A DNA stretch of 64,000 nucleotides from contig NZ_LJAK01000004.1 of the NCBI RefSeq assembly GCF_001420005.1, forward strand, positions 62,001 to 126,000, read 5' to 3'. Numbering within the stretch: the stretch's first letter is position 1; every line of letters starts with the position of its first letter. This DNA comes from Loktanella sp. 3ANDIMAR09. GTDB lineage: Bacteria; Pseudomonadota; Alphaproteobacteria; Rhodobacterales; Rhodobacteraceae. The position numbers were made by a program, and so were the translations under genes. Positions 18,599-28,193 of this stretch are shown piece by piece. The notes beneath the pieces were generated by a model. It made no database searches and was not told the origin of the DNA. It was given only the letters and a program-made list of their open reading frames with translations.

Positions 18599-19362
18599 CG
18601 GCCAGACCGCACCAGACGGGCCGCTGGCTGAAATGGATCCTCGGGCTGCAGGTCCTGTTTGCGGGTGTCATGCTCAGCTCTGACCTGGCACGTATTCTGC
18701 CGCAGATCGCGAGCCCCTCCTCCGCGCCCGCCCTGACAGAACCACTGGGCCCCGGCGACCAGACCCGGCGCTATGACCCCAACCAGGTCAGTCCGCGCGC
18801 ACCCCGGCCGGGCTCGCGCCCGATCCCTGCAACGACGGACATGCCCTCGCGGCTGGAATTCGTCGATACCGTCTGGAACGGGGCACCAGTCATCACCCTG
18901 ACCGGCACCATCGCACCCGGCGACGCCGACCGGTTTGCGACCTTTCTTGCCAGCGTCGATCCTGCACCCGAACAGGCGTTTCTCAACAGTCCGGGTGGGT
19001 CGGTCAGCGATGCGCTGACCCTCGGGCGCGCCCTGCGCGATGCAGGGATCGGCACGCGCATGACGGGGACGGATATCTGCCTGTCTGCCTGCCCCTACAT
19101 CCTGTCTTCCGGCACCACACGACAGGTCGAGTACGGCGCATTGGTCGGCGTGCACCAGCATTATTTCGGTGAAAACACCGCCCTGCCCGCTTTTCTCGCC
19201 GTCGAGGACATTCAACGCGGCCAGGGAGAGGTCATGACCTTTCTCGACGAGATGGGCGTTGATCCGCTGGTCATGCAGCACGCGCTGGTCACCCCGCCGG
19301 ATGAAATTTACCTGCTGACGGCCCAGGAGTTGACCGCATACCGGATCGTCACGGCGAACTAG
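18595..19362 (+). CDS. Periplasmic ClpP-like serine protease-fold protein (COG3904-type)
   Basis: 255 residues. A single N-terminal membrane helix ([16 protein letters not shown]) and a Pro-rich spacer lead into a ClpP/crotonase-type domain. [21 protein letters not shown] and [18 protein letters not shown] carry the oxyanion GG and the candidate nucleophile Ser of LSAC, and GVHQHYF supplies a His. This pattern is that of the periplasmic ClpP-like family. Overlap with the upstream coiled-coil membrane protein suggests they work as a pair. Substrate unknown. Confidence 0.75.
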   Translation: MTARPHQTGRWLKWILGLQVLFAGVMLSSDLARILPQIASPSSAPALTEPLGPGDQTRRYDPNQVSPRAPRPGSRPIPATTDMPSRLEFVDTVWNGAPVITLTGTIAPGDADRFATFLASVDPAPEQAFLNSPGGSVSDALTLGRALRDAGIGTRMTGTDICLSACPYILSSGTTRQVEYGALVGVHQHYFGENTALPAFLAVEDIQRGQGEVMTFLDEMGVDPLVMQHALVTPPDEIYLLTAQELTAYRIVTAN

Positions 19363-19398
19363 GGTCACGCGTGACCACCGGCAGCACCGGACAGCCTG

Positions 19399-19456
19399 CA
19401 TCATCTTGCCCGAAATACTCCCGCCGGAGGCGCACGCATTTTCGCAGAAAATGCGT
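19399..19456. repeat. Dispersed intergenic repeat, copy E, with adjacent hairpin
   Basis: GCATCATCTTGCC then CGAAATACTCCCGCCGGAGGCG, matching copies A-C. Directly after it, 19436-19456 forms CGCATTTTC-GCA-GAAAATGCG, a 9-bp hairpin that may end the preceding transcript. Confidence 0.7.
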
Positions 19457-19516
19457 TCCCCCCGCTGGCCACGCCTGCCGATTGCCCAGCCCGCAAAACA
19501 GTGGCACAAGGCAGGC

Positions 19517-20572
19517 ATGAGCACTGGACATCTGACAATCGATCTTGGCGCGGTGGCTGCCAACTGGCGCAGCCTGAACGACCTGACCTCTTGCGAAACC
19601 GCGGCGGTGGTCAAGGCGGATGGCTACGGCCTGGGGGCGGGTCGCGTGGCGGCGGCGCTGGCAAAACAGGGCGCGCGGATTTTCTACGTCGCGGTCGCCG
19701 AAGAAGGTGCCGCCCTGCGCGCAGCCCTGGGCGACCGGGCCCAGATCCGCGTGCTGACCGGCCACATGAAAGGCGACACGCAGCTGCTGGTGGACCATCA
19801 GCTGACACCGATCCTGAACAGCCTGTCACAGATTGACCGCCATTTCCGGGATCTGCCGGACCATCCCTTTGGTCTCCAGCTTGATACCGGCATGAACCGG
19901 CTGGGGCTGGAATGGGACGACTGGGCACAGGTGGCCGAACCCGCTCTGCGGCGCAAACCCGTGGTGGTGATGTCGCACCTTGCCTGTGCCGATGAACCAG
20001 ATCATCCCATGAACCCCTATCAACTGGACGTGTTCCACCAGATGACCGACGGCATCACCACGCCGCGCAGCCTTGCTGCGACCGGCGGGATGCTGCTGGG
20101 GTCCGCATATCACTTTGACGAATGCCGTCCCGGCATCGGTCTATACGGTGGCCTGCCCTTTGCAGGCGCGCGGCCCGTGGCCCGGCTTGATCTGCCGATC
20201 GTGCAGATCCGCGACCTGACCGAAGGTGAGGTCGTGGGCTATGGGAACAGCTGGCAGGCCGAACGTCCCACGCGCCTCGCCACCTTGTCGGCCGGATATG
20301 CCGACGGGTTGCTGCGCGCCGCGTCAGGCCGCGCGACGCTGTGGTCGGGGTCACAGCCCTGCCCGCTGGTCGGCCGCATCTCGATGGATCTGATCACGGT
20401 GGATATCACCGATCTGCGCGACGATCCTGTTTCGCTGTCCATCCTGTCACCGGATCAGACCGTGGACGATCTGGCCCGTGCAGCCGGCACCATCGGCTAC
20501 GAAATCCTGACCAGCCTGGGTGCACGCTACAGCCGCCGCTACGCCGGAGAGGCGACCCGATTCGGTGCATAA
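19517..20572 (+). CDS. alr: Alanine racemase
   Basis: 351 residues from the ATG at 19517; the longer open frame runs through the repeat and hairpin upstream and is rejected. It is a PLP enzyme converting L- to D-alanine for peptidoglycan. The PLP Lys is K33 in [21 protein letters not shown], the second catalytic Tyr in [10 protein letters not shown] and [11 protein letters not shown] complete the barrel and C-terminal domain. Length is usual. It stands alone, with 311 nt of noncoding DNA after it. Confidence 0.96.
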   Translation: MSTGHLTIDLGAVAANWRSLNDLTSCETAAVVKADGYGLGAGRVAAALAKQGARIFYVAVAEEGAALRAALGDRAQIRVLTGHMKGDTQLLVDHQLTPILNSLSQIDRHFRDLPDHPFGLQLDTGMNRLGLEWDDWAQVAEPALRRKPVVVMSHLACADEPDHPMNPYQLDVFHQMTDGITTPRSLAATGGMLLGSAYHFDECRPGIGLYGGLPFAGARPVARLDLPIVQIRDLTEGEVVGYGNSWQAERPTRLATLSAGYADGLLRAASGRATLWSGSQPCPLVGRISMDLITVDITDLRDDPVSLSILSPDQTVDDLARAAGTIGYEILTSLGARYSRRYAGEATRFGA

Positions 20573-20883
20573 TCCGATAAATCTGGCAATATTTTGACGC
20601 CCTCCGGCAACACACTGCGACAAAGCGTCGAAATCAGCTTCTTGAGCCCGAAATTATCCACAATTTTGGATCAACTGGCGGAAAAATGCCTAACGATCTG
20701 AAAATCTTGACGGTTTTCGCAACTGTCGATTGACCCGAGCCGCCCCAATCCCGCAGTGCGCCGATCATTGTTTCGCAGGTGGATACAGTCGAGGGGAACC
20801 GTTCCGCAAAGCATGTAGGCCCCCCGGACAATTCGCCTTATGGTTAATCCGTTGTAAGAGACTTTTTGATCGGACCCGCCGCG
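20573..20883. other. Noncoding stretch after alr, with one DnaA box
   Basis: AT-richer than its surroundings and without a credible gene. TTATCCACA, a perfect DnaA-box match, is at 20654-20662. The region must also hold the promoter of the gene at 20884. No cluster of DnaA boxes, no 13-mers and no flanking dnaA, so it is not called an origin. Confidence 0.55.
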
Positions 20884-21675
20884 ATGTCGCTTTCCATTCG
20901 TTACGTGATCCAGATCATGCATGCCGTATCGTTGTTCGTCGTGGCCGTGCTGGCGGTGGCCGCGTTGGTGTTCACCGCACTCAGTGCGCTTGGCGTGACC
21001 GGTTGGCTGACAGTCGAGGCCTCACTTGGTGGGGTCCCCTATCCGCAGGCGGGCATGTGGCTTCAGATCGGTTTGACGGTCCTGCTCGCCGCAATGGCGT
21101 TTTTCCTGCCGACCAATGCCCGGATGATGGCACTGGAACGCAGTCACCGGGATTTCCAGATCAGCATGGACGATATCAAGGTCGCCTATAACGCGGTGCA
21201 TCATGCCGACCGCCAGGGCATCTTCAGTCTCAGCTCCGAATTTGATGCGGTGCGCGAACGGCTGGCCTATCTGCGCGATCACCCGGATCTGGTGCGTCTG
21301 GAACCCGGCGTCCTAGAGGTGGCGGCACAGATGGGCCAGACATCCCGGCATCTGGCCGAAGTCTATTCCGAAGAACGGGTCGCCCGCGCCAAGGCGTTCC
21401 TCGCCGCCCGCCAGAAAGAGGCCGAGGACCAGCAGGAACAGATTCTCGAGGCGTTGCACATCTGCGAACAGATCCGCAGTTGGTCAGCACAGGTCGAGAT
21501 GGAAGAATCCCGCGTCGCAAACCAGCTCGCGCATCTGGACGAGGCATTGCAGGGCGTTCTGCCGCTGCTGGGATATGCGCTGGAACACGACGCATCGCTG
21601 GATGAGGACACCGAACAGGACGCACCGCCCAGCAACATCGTTAATCTGCCCGCACAGAAACCAGCCGCCGAATAG
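20884..21675 (+). CDS. Membrane protein with two helices and a cytoplasmic coiled coil
   Basis: 263 residues from the ATG at 20884; a TTG at 20866 is possible but unneeded. Two hydrophobic helices (AVSLFVVAVLAVAALVFTAL and WLQIGLTVLLAAMAFFLP) come first. A long charged helical region follows to ~residue 235 (SFEDA-like coiled coil rich in Glu, Gln, Arg), then an acidic tail. From memory, related Rhodobacterales proteins are sometimes labelled DNA repair protein; nothing in the sequence supports that. It lies 59 nt ahead of radA, which may be the origin of that label. Confidence 0.65.
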   Translation: MSLSIRYVIQIMHAVSLFVVAVLAVAALVFTALSALGVTGWLTVEASLGGVPYPQAGMWLQIGLTVLLAAMAFFLPTNARMMALERSHRDFQISMDDIKVAYNAVHHADRQGIFSLSSEFDAVRERLAYLRDHPDLVRLEPGVLEVAAQMGQTSRHLAEVYSEERVARAKAFLAARQKEAEDQQEQILEALHICEQIRSWSAQVEMEESRVANQLAHLDEALQGVLPLLGYALEHDASLDEDTEQDAPPSNIVNLPAQKPAAE

Positions 21676-21734
21676 GCTGACGCCCACGAAAATGCGCCGT
21701 TGCCAGCCCCCACGCTTTGGGGCAAAAGGTGAAC

Positions 21735-23099
21735 ATGGCAAAGGATCTGACATTCACCTGTTCCGACTGCGGTGCGGCATCGGCCAAATGGTCAGGGCGT
21801 TGCGACGCCTGCGGCGCATGGAACAGCATCGTCGAGGATGCGGGCCTGTCCAGCGGCCCCAAAAAACAGGGGCTGGGCAAACATCGCGGCAAATCGATCC
21901 CGCTGACAGACCTGGCCACCCAAGAGGCGGAACCGCCCCGCACGCAGTCCGGTGTCACCGAACTTGACCGTGTTCTGGGGGGCGGCCTGACCAAGGGGTC
22001 GGCCCTGCTTGTCGGCGGGGATCCCGGCATCGGCAAATCGACACTGCTGCTACAGGCTGCGGCACGGTTTGCGCGCAACGGCCTGCGTGTCGTCTATATT
22101 TCAGGCGAGGAATCGAATGCACAGGTGCAGATGCGTGCCCGCAGGCTGGGTTTGGAAAAATCGCCCGTGCGTCTGGCCGCCGAAACCAACCTGCGCGACA
22201 TCCTGACGACACTGGATCAGGACACGCCTGATCTGTGCGTGATCGATTCGATCCAGACCATGTGGTCCGACACCGTCGAAAGCGCGCCGGGCAGTGTCAG
22301 TCAGGTCCGGTCCTGCGCGCACGAGTTGACGACTTTTGCGAAAAAGCGCGGCATGTCCGTCGTCATGGTCGGCCATGTCACCAAGGAAGGTGCGATCGCA
22401 GGCCCCCGTGTCGTCGAACACATGGTCGATACCGTCCTCTATTTCGAGGGCGAGCGTGGCCACCAGTTCCGCATTCTGCGCAGTGTGAAAAACCGCTTTG
22501 GCCCGGCCGATGAAATCGGTGTGTTCGAAATGACCGGCAAGGGTCTGGCAGAGGTGAAAAATCCCTCTGCGCTGTTTCTGTCCGAACGCGGTGAACCGGC
22601 CCCCGGTTCTGTCGTCTTTGCCGGGGTCGAGGGCACGCGACCGGTCCTGTGCGAAATTCAGGCGCTGGTCGCACCCTCGCCGCACAGCCAGCCGCGCCGC
22701 TCGGTCGTGGGTTGGGACGGCGGGCGGCTTGCCATGATCATGGCAGTTCTGGAATCGCGTTGCGACGTGCCGTTCACCGGATTGGACGTCTATCTGAACG
22801 TCGCGGGTGGCCTGCGGATCAACGAACCCGCCGCCGATCTGGCGGTGGCCGCAGCACTGGTTTCCGCCCGAGAGGATGCAGCCCTGCCCAGGGAGGCGGT
22901 CATTTTCGGTGAAATCAGCCTGTCGGGTGCGTTGCGTCCGGTCATTCAGACGGAAAATAGATTGAAAGAGGCGCAGAAACTTGGTTTTACCTCGGCGATC
23001 ATGCCGCGCGCGCCCAAGGGCACGCAAGGCGCCGGGATGGACCTGCGGGAAATGCAGGATCTGGCCGGTTTCGTAGAACAGGTTTTTGGCGCGCGCTAG
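21735..23099 (+). CDS. radA: DNA repair protein RadA
   Basis: 454 residues. An N-terminal zinc finger (CSDCGAASAKWSGRCDAC) precedes a RecA-like ATPase domain with Walker A GGDPGIGKST near residue 97 and Walker B LCVIDSIQTMW. The RadA-specific KNRFG motif is near residue 255, and a C-terminal Lon-protease-like domain follows (LDVYLNVAGGLRINEPAADLA). RadA drives branch migration and processing of recombination intermediates. The ATG at 21735 matches the family start MAKDLTFTC. Confidence 0.97.
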   Translation: MAKDLTFTCSDCGAASAKWSGRCDACGAWNSIVEDAGLSSGPKKQGLGKHRGKSIPLTDLATQEAEPPRTQSGVTELDRVLGGGLTKGSALLVGGDPGIGKSTLLLQAAARFARNGLRVVYISGEESNAQVQMRARRLGLEKSPVRLAAETNLRDILTTLDQDTPDLCVIDSIQTMWSDTVESAPGSVSQVRSCAHELTTFAKKRGMSVVMVGHVTKEGAIAGPRVVEHMVDTVLYFEGERGHQFRILRSVKNRFGPADEIGVFEMTGKGLAEVKNPSALFLSERGEPAPGSVVFAGVEGTRPVLCEIQALVAPSPHSQPRRSVVGWDGGRLAMIMAVLESRCDVPFTGLDVYLNVAGGLRINEPAADLAVAAALVSAREDAALPREAVIFGEISLSGALRPVIQTENRLKEAQKLGFTSAIMPRAPKGTQGAGMDLREMQDLAGFVEQVFGAR

Positions 23100-23126
23100 C
23101 GGCCACGGGCCAGCCGGGGGACGCAC

Positions 23127-23696
23127 ATGGACGGTTTCACCATCATTGACGGCATCGTGGCCGCCACAATCGTTATTTCGGCACTGCTGGCCTATTCGCG
23201 TGGTCTGGTCCGCGAGGCGATGGCCATTGCAGGCTGGATCGGGGCGACGATACTGGCGTTCCTGTTTGCCGGTCAGGCCGAACCGCTGGTGCGCCAGATC
23301 CCGGTGCTGGGCGATTTCATCGGTGACAGCTGCGAATTGTCGATTATTGCGGCCTTTGCCGTGGTGTTCGCCGTGGCTCTGGTGGTCGTGTCGATATTCA
23401 CACCGCTGTTTTCCAGCGTGATCCAGCGGTCGGCGCTGAATGGCCTGGATCAGGGATTGGGGTTCCTGTTCGGCGTTGCCCGCGGTGTCCTGCTGGTGAC
23501 GGTGGCGTTCTTTGTCTACCAGACGGTGCTGTCTGCACAGGATATCGCCATGGTCGAGGACAGCCGTTCCGCACGCATCTTTACCCAGTTCGGCGGCACG
23601 CTCGAGGATCGCGACCCCGAGGCAGCATTGGGCTGGATCACGTCGCAGTATGCGGCGCTGATCGGCGAATGCGGTGCCACGACCGACGTTCAGTAA
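23127..23696 (+). CDS. cvpA: CvpA family membrane protein
   Basis: 189 residues with four hydrophobic helices, beginning FTIIDGIVAATIVISALLAY and SRGLVREAMAIAGWIGATIL, the typical CvpA N-terminus. The family is needed for colicin V production in E. coli and is often found next to purF; here purF is the second gene downstream. It is 27 nt after radA and convergent with the AI-2E family gene, whose stop is 3 nt away. Confidence 0.9.
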   Translation: MDGFTIIDGIVAATIVISALLAYSRGLVREAMAIAGWIGATILAFLFAGQAEPLVRQIPVLGDFIGDSCELSIIAAFAVVFAVALVVVSIFTPLFSSVIQRSALNGLDQGLGFLFGVARGVLLVTVAFFVYQTVLSAQDIAMVEDSRSARIFTQFGGTLEDRDPEAALGWITSQYAALIGECGATTDVQ

Positions 23697-23698
23697 CC

Positions 23699-24826
23699 TC
23701 AATCATCCTTGTGCGCGCCGTGATCCTCAAAGGCGATCGGCGCGCGTCGCAGGTCCCGCAATTCCGAGGTGTCCGCGCCTGACAGAAAGTTGCTGACGAT
23801 GGCCAGGCTGTCGATATTGTCGGCCACCACCTTGAACACCACCAAGAACGGCACAGCAACCAGCGCCCCCGGAATGCCCCACAGCCACGCCCAGAGGACG
23901 ACCGTCAGGAAAACCGCGACGGTATTCATCTTGAGCTGACGGCCCAGCAGCGACGGGGTCACGAAATTGCCCTCGATCGTGGTGAACGTCAGGTAGATCA
24001 AGGGGGCCAGAAGGGCATATCCAAAGTCGTCAAAAGTGATGATCGAAATCGCCCCGACCATCAAAACACCTGCCATCGCCCCCAGATACGGCAGAAAGTT
24101 CAACAAGAACGCGACGATACCCCAAAGCCAGCCATAGGGCAGCCCCAGCAGGGTCAGGGCCACGCCGATGCACAGCCCCAGCGATGCGTTGATGACCGTG
24201 ATCGTCAGCAGGTAATGCGACACCTTGCGTTCGATGTCATAGACCATCGTCAATGCGCGCTTCTTGCCGCTCATGGTCTCAAAGCTTTGGACCAGCTTGA
24301 TGTAGAACATGTCACCCGATGCCAGCAGAAACGTTGCCAGCACCAGCGCCACAGCCAGTGTTGCGCCCAACGTGCCGGCCATGTCGAATGCACTATCCAG
24401 CATGGTCGGCTGTTGCACCACGACCTCTTGGGCTGCCTCACCACCGGCGGCGGCCATCTTGGCCACGTCCTCGCCAGCCTGCCGCACACTTTCCAGCTGG
24501 CGGAACACGCCGCCCAGTTTGAACTGCAATTCGCGCGCCAGATCATCGAAATCCGACATCCAGGTGCTGACCGTGCCCGCGCCGAACAGAATGATCAATC
24601 CGATCAGGGTCGTGGTGATCGCGATCAGGCCGACGCCGGATGCCCAATGCGGGACCCCGATCCGCGACAACCCGCGCGACACCGGCGACAACGTCAAGGC
24701 AATCAGGAACCCCAGCATGACAGGCAGGATCAGGTCGCGCGCAAAATAACAGGTCACGAAAATCGCAATCAACATCAACAGCGTCAGGCTGCGCCGAATG
24801 GATTCGAGGTGTGTTGCTGATTTCAT
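23699..24826 (-). CDS. AI-2E family (PerM/TqsA-like) transporter
   Basis: 375 residues from the ATG at 24826, where the hydrophobic sequence begins (SLTLLMLIAIFVTCYFARDL). About eight membrane helices are visible, with a soluble helical insertion at ~70-150 and the family motifs LLNFLPYLGAM and GALVAVPF near the end. Members include the autoinducer-2 exporter TqsA and Na+/H+ antiporters, so the substrate is open. The longer open frame to 25000 is rejected because it reads through the intergenic region shared with purF. Confidence 0.88.
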   Translation of the reverse strand: MKSATHLESIRRSLTLLMLIAIFVTCYFARDLILPVMLGFLIALTLSPVSRGLSRIGVPHWASGVGLIAITTTLIGLIILFGAGTVSTWMSDFDDLARELQFKLGGVFRQLESVRQAGEDVAKMAAAGGEAAQEVVVQQPTMLDSAFDMAGTLGATLAVALVLATFLLASGDMFYIKLVQSFETMSGKKRALTMVYDIERKVSHYLLTITVINASLGLCIGVALTLLGLPYGWLWGIVAFLLNFLPYLGAMAGVLMVGAISIITFDDFGYALLAPLIYLTFTTIEGNFVTPSLLGRQLKMNTVAVFLTVVLWAWLWGIPGALVAVPFLVVFKVVADNIDSLAIVSNFLSGADTSELRDLRRAPIAFEDHGAHKDD

Positions 24827-25043
24827 CTGGTCAGGGGGCTCTCGTTCTGGCTGCAACTGGGGCAAAGCGCCGCAGCTTGGACTCCCAACACCGCAGGTCA
24901 CGCAATGTTCCCGATCACGTGATCGCGGTGGCCATTTTCGGTCTGACATGCGCCGCCATGCAAATGTCGTGTGACAGTCTCGTGACTCTGCCGCGGGCAT
25001 TGGTTAAACGCATGGCAACCGCCCCCGGAACCGGAGCTGCCAC

Positions 25044-26543
25044 GTGCGCAATGCGAGCCATCCTGCCCCCGCGAAATCATTGCCCTCTCATCCGTTCGAT
25101 CCCGATGATGACAAGCTCAAGGAGGAATGCGGCGTCTTTGGCGTCGTCGGCGTATCAGAGGCATCAAACTTTATCGCGCTCGGCCTGCACGCGCTGCAAC
25201 ACCGTGGCCAAGAGGCCGGTGGCGTCGTCACCTACGACAGCACCACCGGATTCAATCAGGCCCGCCGCATGGGTCTGGTGCGGGACAATTTCACCAGCGC
25301 GGAAACACTGGCCCTCCTGCCCGGCAACATCGGCATCGGCCACGTGCGCTATTCCACGGCCGGGTCCAAGGGGCAGACGGCGATTCGTGACGTGCAGCCA
25401 TTCTTTGGTGAATTTTCCATGGGCGGTGCTGCGATTGCACATAACGGCAACATCACCAATGCCGTGGCCCTGCGCCGCGAGCTGATCGAGCGTGGCTCGA
25501 TCTTTCAGTCGTCCAGCGATTCCGAATGCATCATCCACCTGATGGCGCGGTCCATGGGCCGCACCATCCCCGACCGCATGGAAGAAGCCCTGCGCAAGGT
25601 CGAAGGCGCGTTTTCCGTGGTCGCCATGACCCGCACCAAACTGATCGGCTGCCGCGACCCGCTGGGCGTGCGCCCGTTGGTGCTGGGTCAGTTGGGCGAT
25701 GGCTGGGTGCTGGCGTCTGAAACCTGCGCATTGGACATCGTGGGTGCCGATTTCATCCGCGAAATCGCACCGGGCGAAATGGTGGTCATCAGCGCAGACA
25801 GCGGCGTCCAAAGCCATTTCCCCTTCCGTCGCCAGAAATCGCGGTTTTGCATCTTTGAACACGTGTATTTCAGCAGGCCGGATTCGTCGCTGGGGGGCCG
25901 TTCCGTCTATGAAACCCGCGAGGCCATCGGCCGCGAACTGGCCAAGGAAGCGCCGGTCGAGGCAGATCTGGTCTGCCCCGTCCCCGACAGCGGAACGCCT
26001 GCGGCCATCGGTTATTCGCTGGAATCCGGCATTCCCTTTGCGATGGGGATCGTGCGCAACCAGTATATGGGCCGCACGTTCATCGAACCGTCCGAGCAGA
26101 TCCGCAACATGGGCGTGCGCCTGAAACTGAACGTGAACCGGGCCCTTATTCAGGGCAAACGGGTGATCCTGGTCGACGACAGCGTGGTGCGCGGCACGAC
26201 CAGCCAGAAAATCAAGGAAATGATCCTCGAGGCTGGTGCCGCTGCCGTGCATTTCCGGATTGCCAGCCCGCCGACAGTCTGGCCCTGCTTTTACGGCGTG
26301 GACACGCCGGAACGTGAAAAACTGCTTGCCGCCCGCATGACAGAAGCCGAGATGACAGCCCATCTGGGCGTCGACAGCCTCAAGTTCATTTCGCTGGACG
26401 GACTTTATCGTGCAGTGGGTGAAAAACAGGGCCGCGATCCGAAATCCCCGCAGTATTGCGACGCCTGTTTTTCGGGCGAATACCCCATCGTGCCTTCGGA
26501 CAAGATCGAGGCCGGTTTCAAGACCAAGGAACCGGCGGAATAG
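25044..26543 (+). CDS. purF: Amidophosphoribosyltransferase
   Basis: 499 residues. It makes phosphoribosylamine from PRPP and glutamine, the first step of purine synthesis. The N-terminal nucleophile Cys is C29 in KEECGVFG, so the first ~28 residues are a propeptide or leader to be removed. HALQHRGQEAGG and VRYSTAGS belong to the glutaminase domain, and the PRPP loop is VILVDDSVVRGTTS near residue 375. C-terminal cysteines (YCDACFSGEYP) fit the Fe-S-containing B. subtilis type. The start is a GTG at 25044 behind GGAG. Confidence 0.96.
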   Translation: MRNASHPAPAKSLPSHPFDPDDDKLKEECGVFGVVGVSEASNFIALGLHALQHRGQEAGGVVTYDSTTGFNQARRMGLVRDNFTSAETLALLPGNIGIGHVRYSTAGSKGQTAIRDVQPFFGEFSMGGAAIAHNGNITNAVALRRELIERGSIFQSSSDSECIIHLMARSMGRTIPDRMEEALRKVEGAFSVVAMTRTKLIGCRDPLGVRPLVLGQLGDGWVLASETCALDIVGADFIREIAPGEMVVISADSGVQSHFPFRRQKSRFCIFEHVYFSRPDSSLGGRSVYETREAIGRELAKEAPVEADLVCPVPDSGTPAAIGYSLESGIPFAMGIVRNQYMGRTFIEPSEQIRNMGVRLKLNVNRALIQGKRVILVDDSVVRGTTSQKIKEMILEAGAAAVHFRIASPPTVWPCFYGVDTPEREKLLAARMTEAEMTAHLGVDSLKFISLDGLYRAVGEKQGRDPKSPQYCDACFSGEYPIVPSDKIEAGFKTKEPAE

Positions 26544-26659
26544 ACCGCAAAACCACGGCCGCCCGGTTCATGATCGTGCCGGGTGCCAGCGCCCCCGTCT
26601 GGTGCCGACTGCGACGGCCGGGGCCATGCGTGCTTGCGCAGGGATGCAGACCAACCGTA

Positions 26660-26705
26660 AGGCCCAGACAGGGCCTATTCCAATGACCTGACCCTCGTCA
26701 GGTCA
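26660..26705 (+). terminator. Two hairpins downstream of purF
   Basis: AGGCCC-AGACA-GGGCCT at 26660-26676 and a perfect 9-bp stem TGACCTGAC-CCTC-GTCAGGTCA at 26684-26705. The second is followed by ATCCTGTTTTA, a weak T-run. One or both probably end the purF transcript. The 226-nt gap otherwise holds only the promoter area of the next gene. Confidence 0.55.
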
Positions 26706-26769
26706 ATCCTGTTTTATTGACCTATCCCTCGGCCGCATTATCTGCCCACGACCGACTAATGAAAGCAGG

Positions 26770-27735
26770 ATGAACATGGAAGAAGTTGACGCAAACCCCG
26801 GTTTGATTTTCGATAAATTGGACGCGTGGATCGACGGGTTGTTTCGCCTTCTTCCCAATATTGCCGTCGCAGTCGTTGTGATTCTGCTGTTCTGGCTGTT
26901 CGCCCGTGGCATCGGCAGCCTTGTGCGCCGCGCAGCAGAAAAACGCGGCAGGCCCAGCCTGGCCGACGTGGGGTCCAGTCTGGTCAAATGGGCGTTGATC
27001 ATCGTGGGTTTGATGCTGGCCGTCACCATCGTGGCCCCGACAATTCGACCCGGCGATTTGCTGGCGGGCCTCGGCGTAGGGTCCGTGGCCATCGGTTTCG
27101 CGTTCAAGGACATCTTGCAAAACATGCTCGCGGGTATCCTGATCCTGCTGCGGCAACCGTTCGAGGTCGGCGATCAGATCATCAGCGGTGGCCACGAAGG
27201 CACCGTCGAACGGATCGAGACCCGCGCCACATTGATCAAGACATACGACGGGCGCCGTGTCGTCATCCCCAATGCCGATATCTACACCGACAGCGTGGTG
27301 GTCCTGACGGCCTACGATATCCTGCGCAGCGAATTGGACGTGGGCATCGGTTGCAATGACGACTGGAAAGAGGCGCGCCGGATCCTGGAAGAAACCTGTG
27401 GATCAATTGAAGGCGTGATGGCCGACCCCGCACCCGAAACCATCCCTGTCGCACAGGGCGATTTCGCAAATATCATCCGCCTGCGCTGGTGGACCAAATC
27501 ACCGAAAAAGGACCGCATCCACATTCGGGGCGAGGTCATTCAGGAAACTTACATCGCATTGGACAAGGCCGGTATCGATCTGCCCTATCCGACGCAGGTT
27601 CACCTGTTCCACGACCAGACAGAGGCCAGCGACGGCATCAGGTCGCAGCAACGCGAAGGCTGGCCCACCACCGGCAATGATCCCGAACCCCGCCGCATCG
27701 CGGACGCCTTGCGGGATCGTGATCGCAATGGCTGA
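26770..27735 (+). CDS. Small-conductance mechanosensitive channel (MscS family)
   Basis: 321 residues. Three N-terminal membrane helices are present; the third, pore-lining one is the Gly/Ala-rich PGDLLAGLGVGSVAIGFAFKD. The conserved beta-domain follows (QPFEVGDQIISGGHEGTVERIE, IPNADIYTD) and then the cytoplasmic alpha/beta domain. It opens on membrane tension to release solutes in osmotic down-shock. It is somewhat longer than E. coli MscS because of a polar tail. AGCAGG lies just ahead of the ATG. Confidence 0.93.
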   Translation: MNMEEVDANPGLIFDKLDAWIDGLFRLLPNIAVAVVVILLFWLFARGIGSLVRRAAEKRGRPSLADVGSSLVKWALIIVGLMLAVTIVAPTIRPGDLLAGLGVGSVAIGFAFKDILQNMLAGILILLRQPFEVGDQIISGGHEGTVERIETRATLIKTYDGRRVVIPNADIYTDSVVVLTAYDILRSELDVGIGCNDDWKEARRILEETCGSIEGVMADPAPETIPVAQGDFANIIRLRWWTKSPKKDRIHIRGEVIQETYIALDKAGIDLPYPTQVHLFHDQTEASDGIRSQQREGWPTTGNDPEPRRIADALRDRDRNG

Positions 27736-27882
27736 ACCCGGGCCGGCGCTGCGCTGAAAACCGCCGATCCGGTCACCTGATTTGAGCACGGAAAAGCGCG
27801 GATGCCGCACTGCGGCATTTGCCGCTGTTCCCTGACGCAAAACCGGTGCACTGGCCGCCAGAGCCCAGCCAGAGCCGAGAAC

Positions 27883-28155
27883 ATGACCGACGCAAGTACA
27901 ACAAACCCCGTCCCCGCCAATGTGGCACAGATCGCTGTCGCAGAGGAAAAACTGGACATGACGAAACTGGCACTCATCGGGCTGCGGCTGTCGCAAAACG
28001 GGAATGCGGCGCTGATCCGAACGGCACGTGGTGCAATCAGCCAGGTGACGATCGGTGACCGCGTGGACAACATGACCGTCGTGGCCGTGTCTGAACATGG
28101 CCTCAGCCTTTTGGACCGACGCGGTGTCACCCGCAGGTTGACGATGCCAGGCTGA
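27883..28155 (+). CDS. Small protein resembling PilP/GspC-type HR domain
   Basis: 90 residues, no membrane helix. Residues 30-90 (LALIGLRLSQNGNAALIRTARGAISQVTIGDRVDNMTVVAVSE) show the alternating beta pattern seen in PilP and GspC homology regions. That is a fold-level impression only. The ATG at 27883 follows GCCGAGA and gives a compact protein; upstream in-frame codons read through an unlikely region. It sits between the MscS gene and an SDR, 38 nt ahead of the latter. Confidence 0.55.
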   Translation: MTDASTTNPVPANVAQIAVAEEKLDMTKLALIGLRLSQNGNAALIRTARGAISQVTIGDRVDNMTVVAVSEHGLSLLDRRGVTRRLTMPG

Positions 28156-28193
28156 CACTGGACAGCGCCGTCTTGCTGCGGCAAAGGGTGCGC

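Noticed and set aside
20573-20883. Possible replication origin (DnaA box in AT-richer noncoding DNA, dnaB nearby)
   Set aside because: Only one DnaA box, no clustered boxes or unwinding repeats, and no dnaA, parAB or hemE neighbours.
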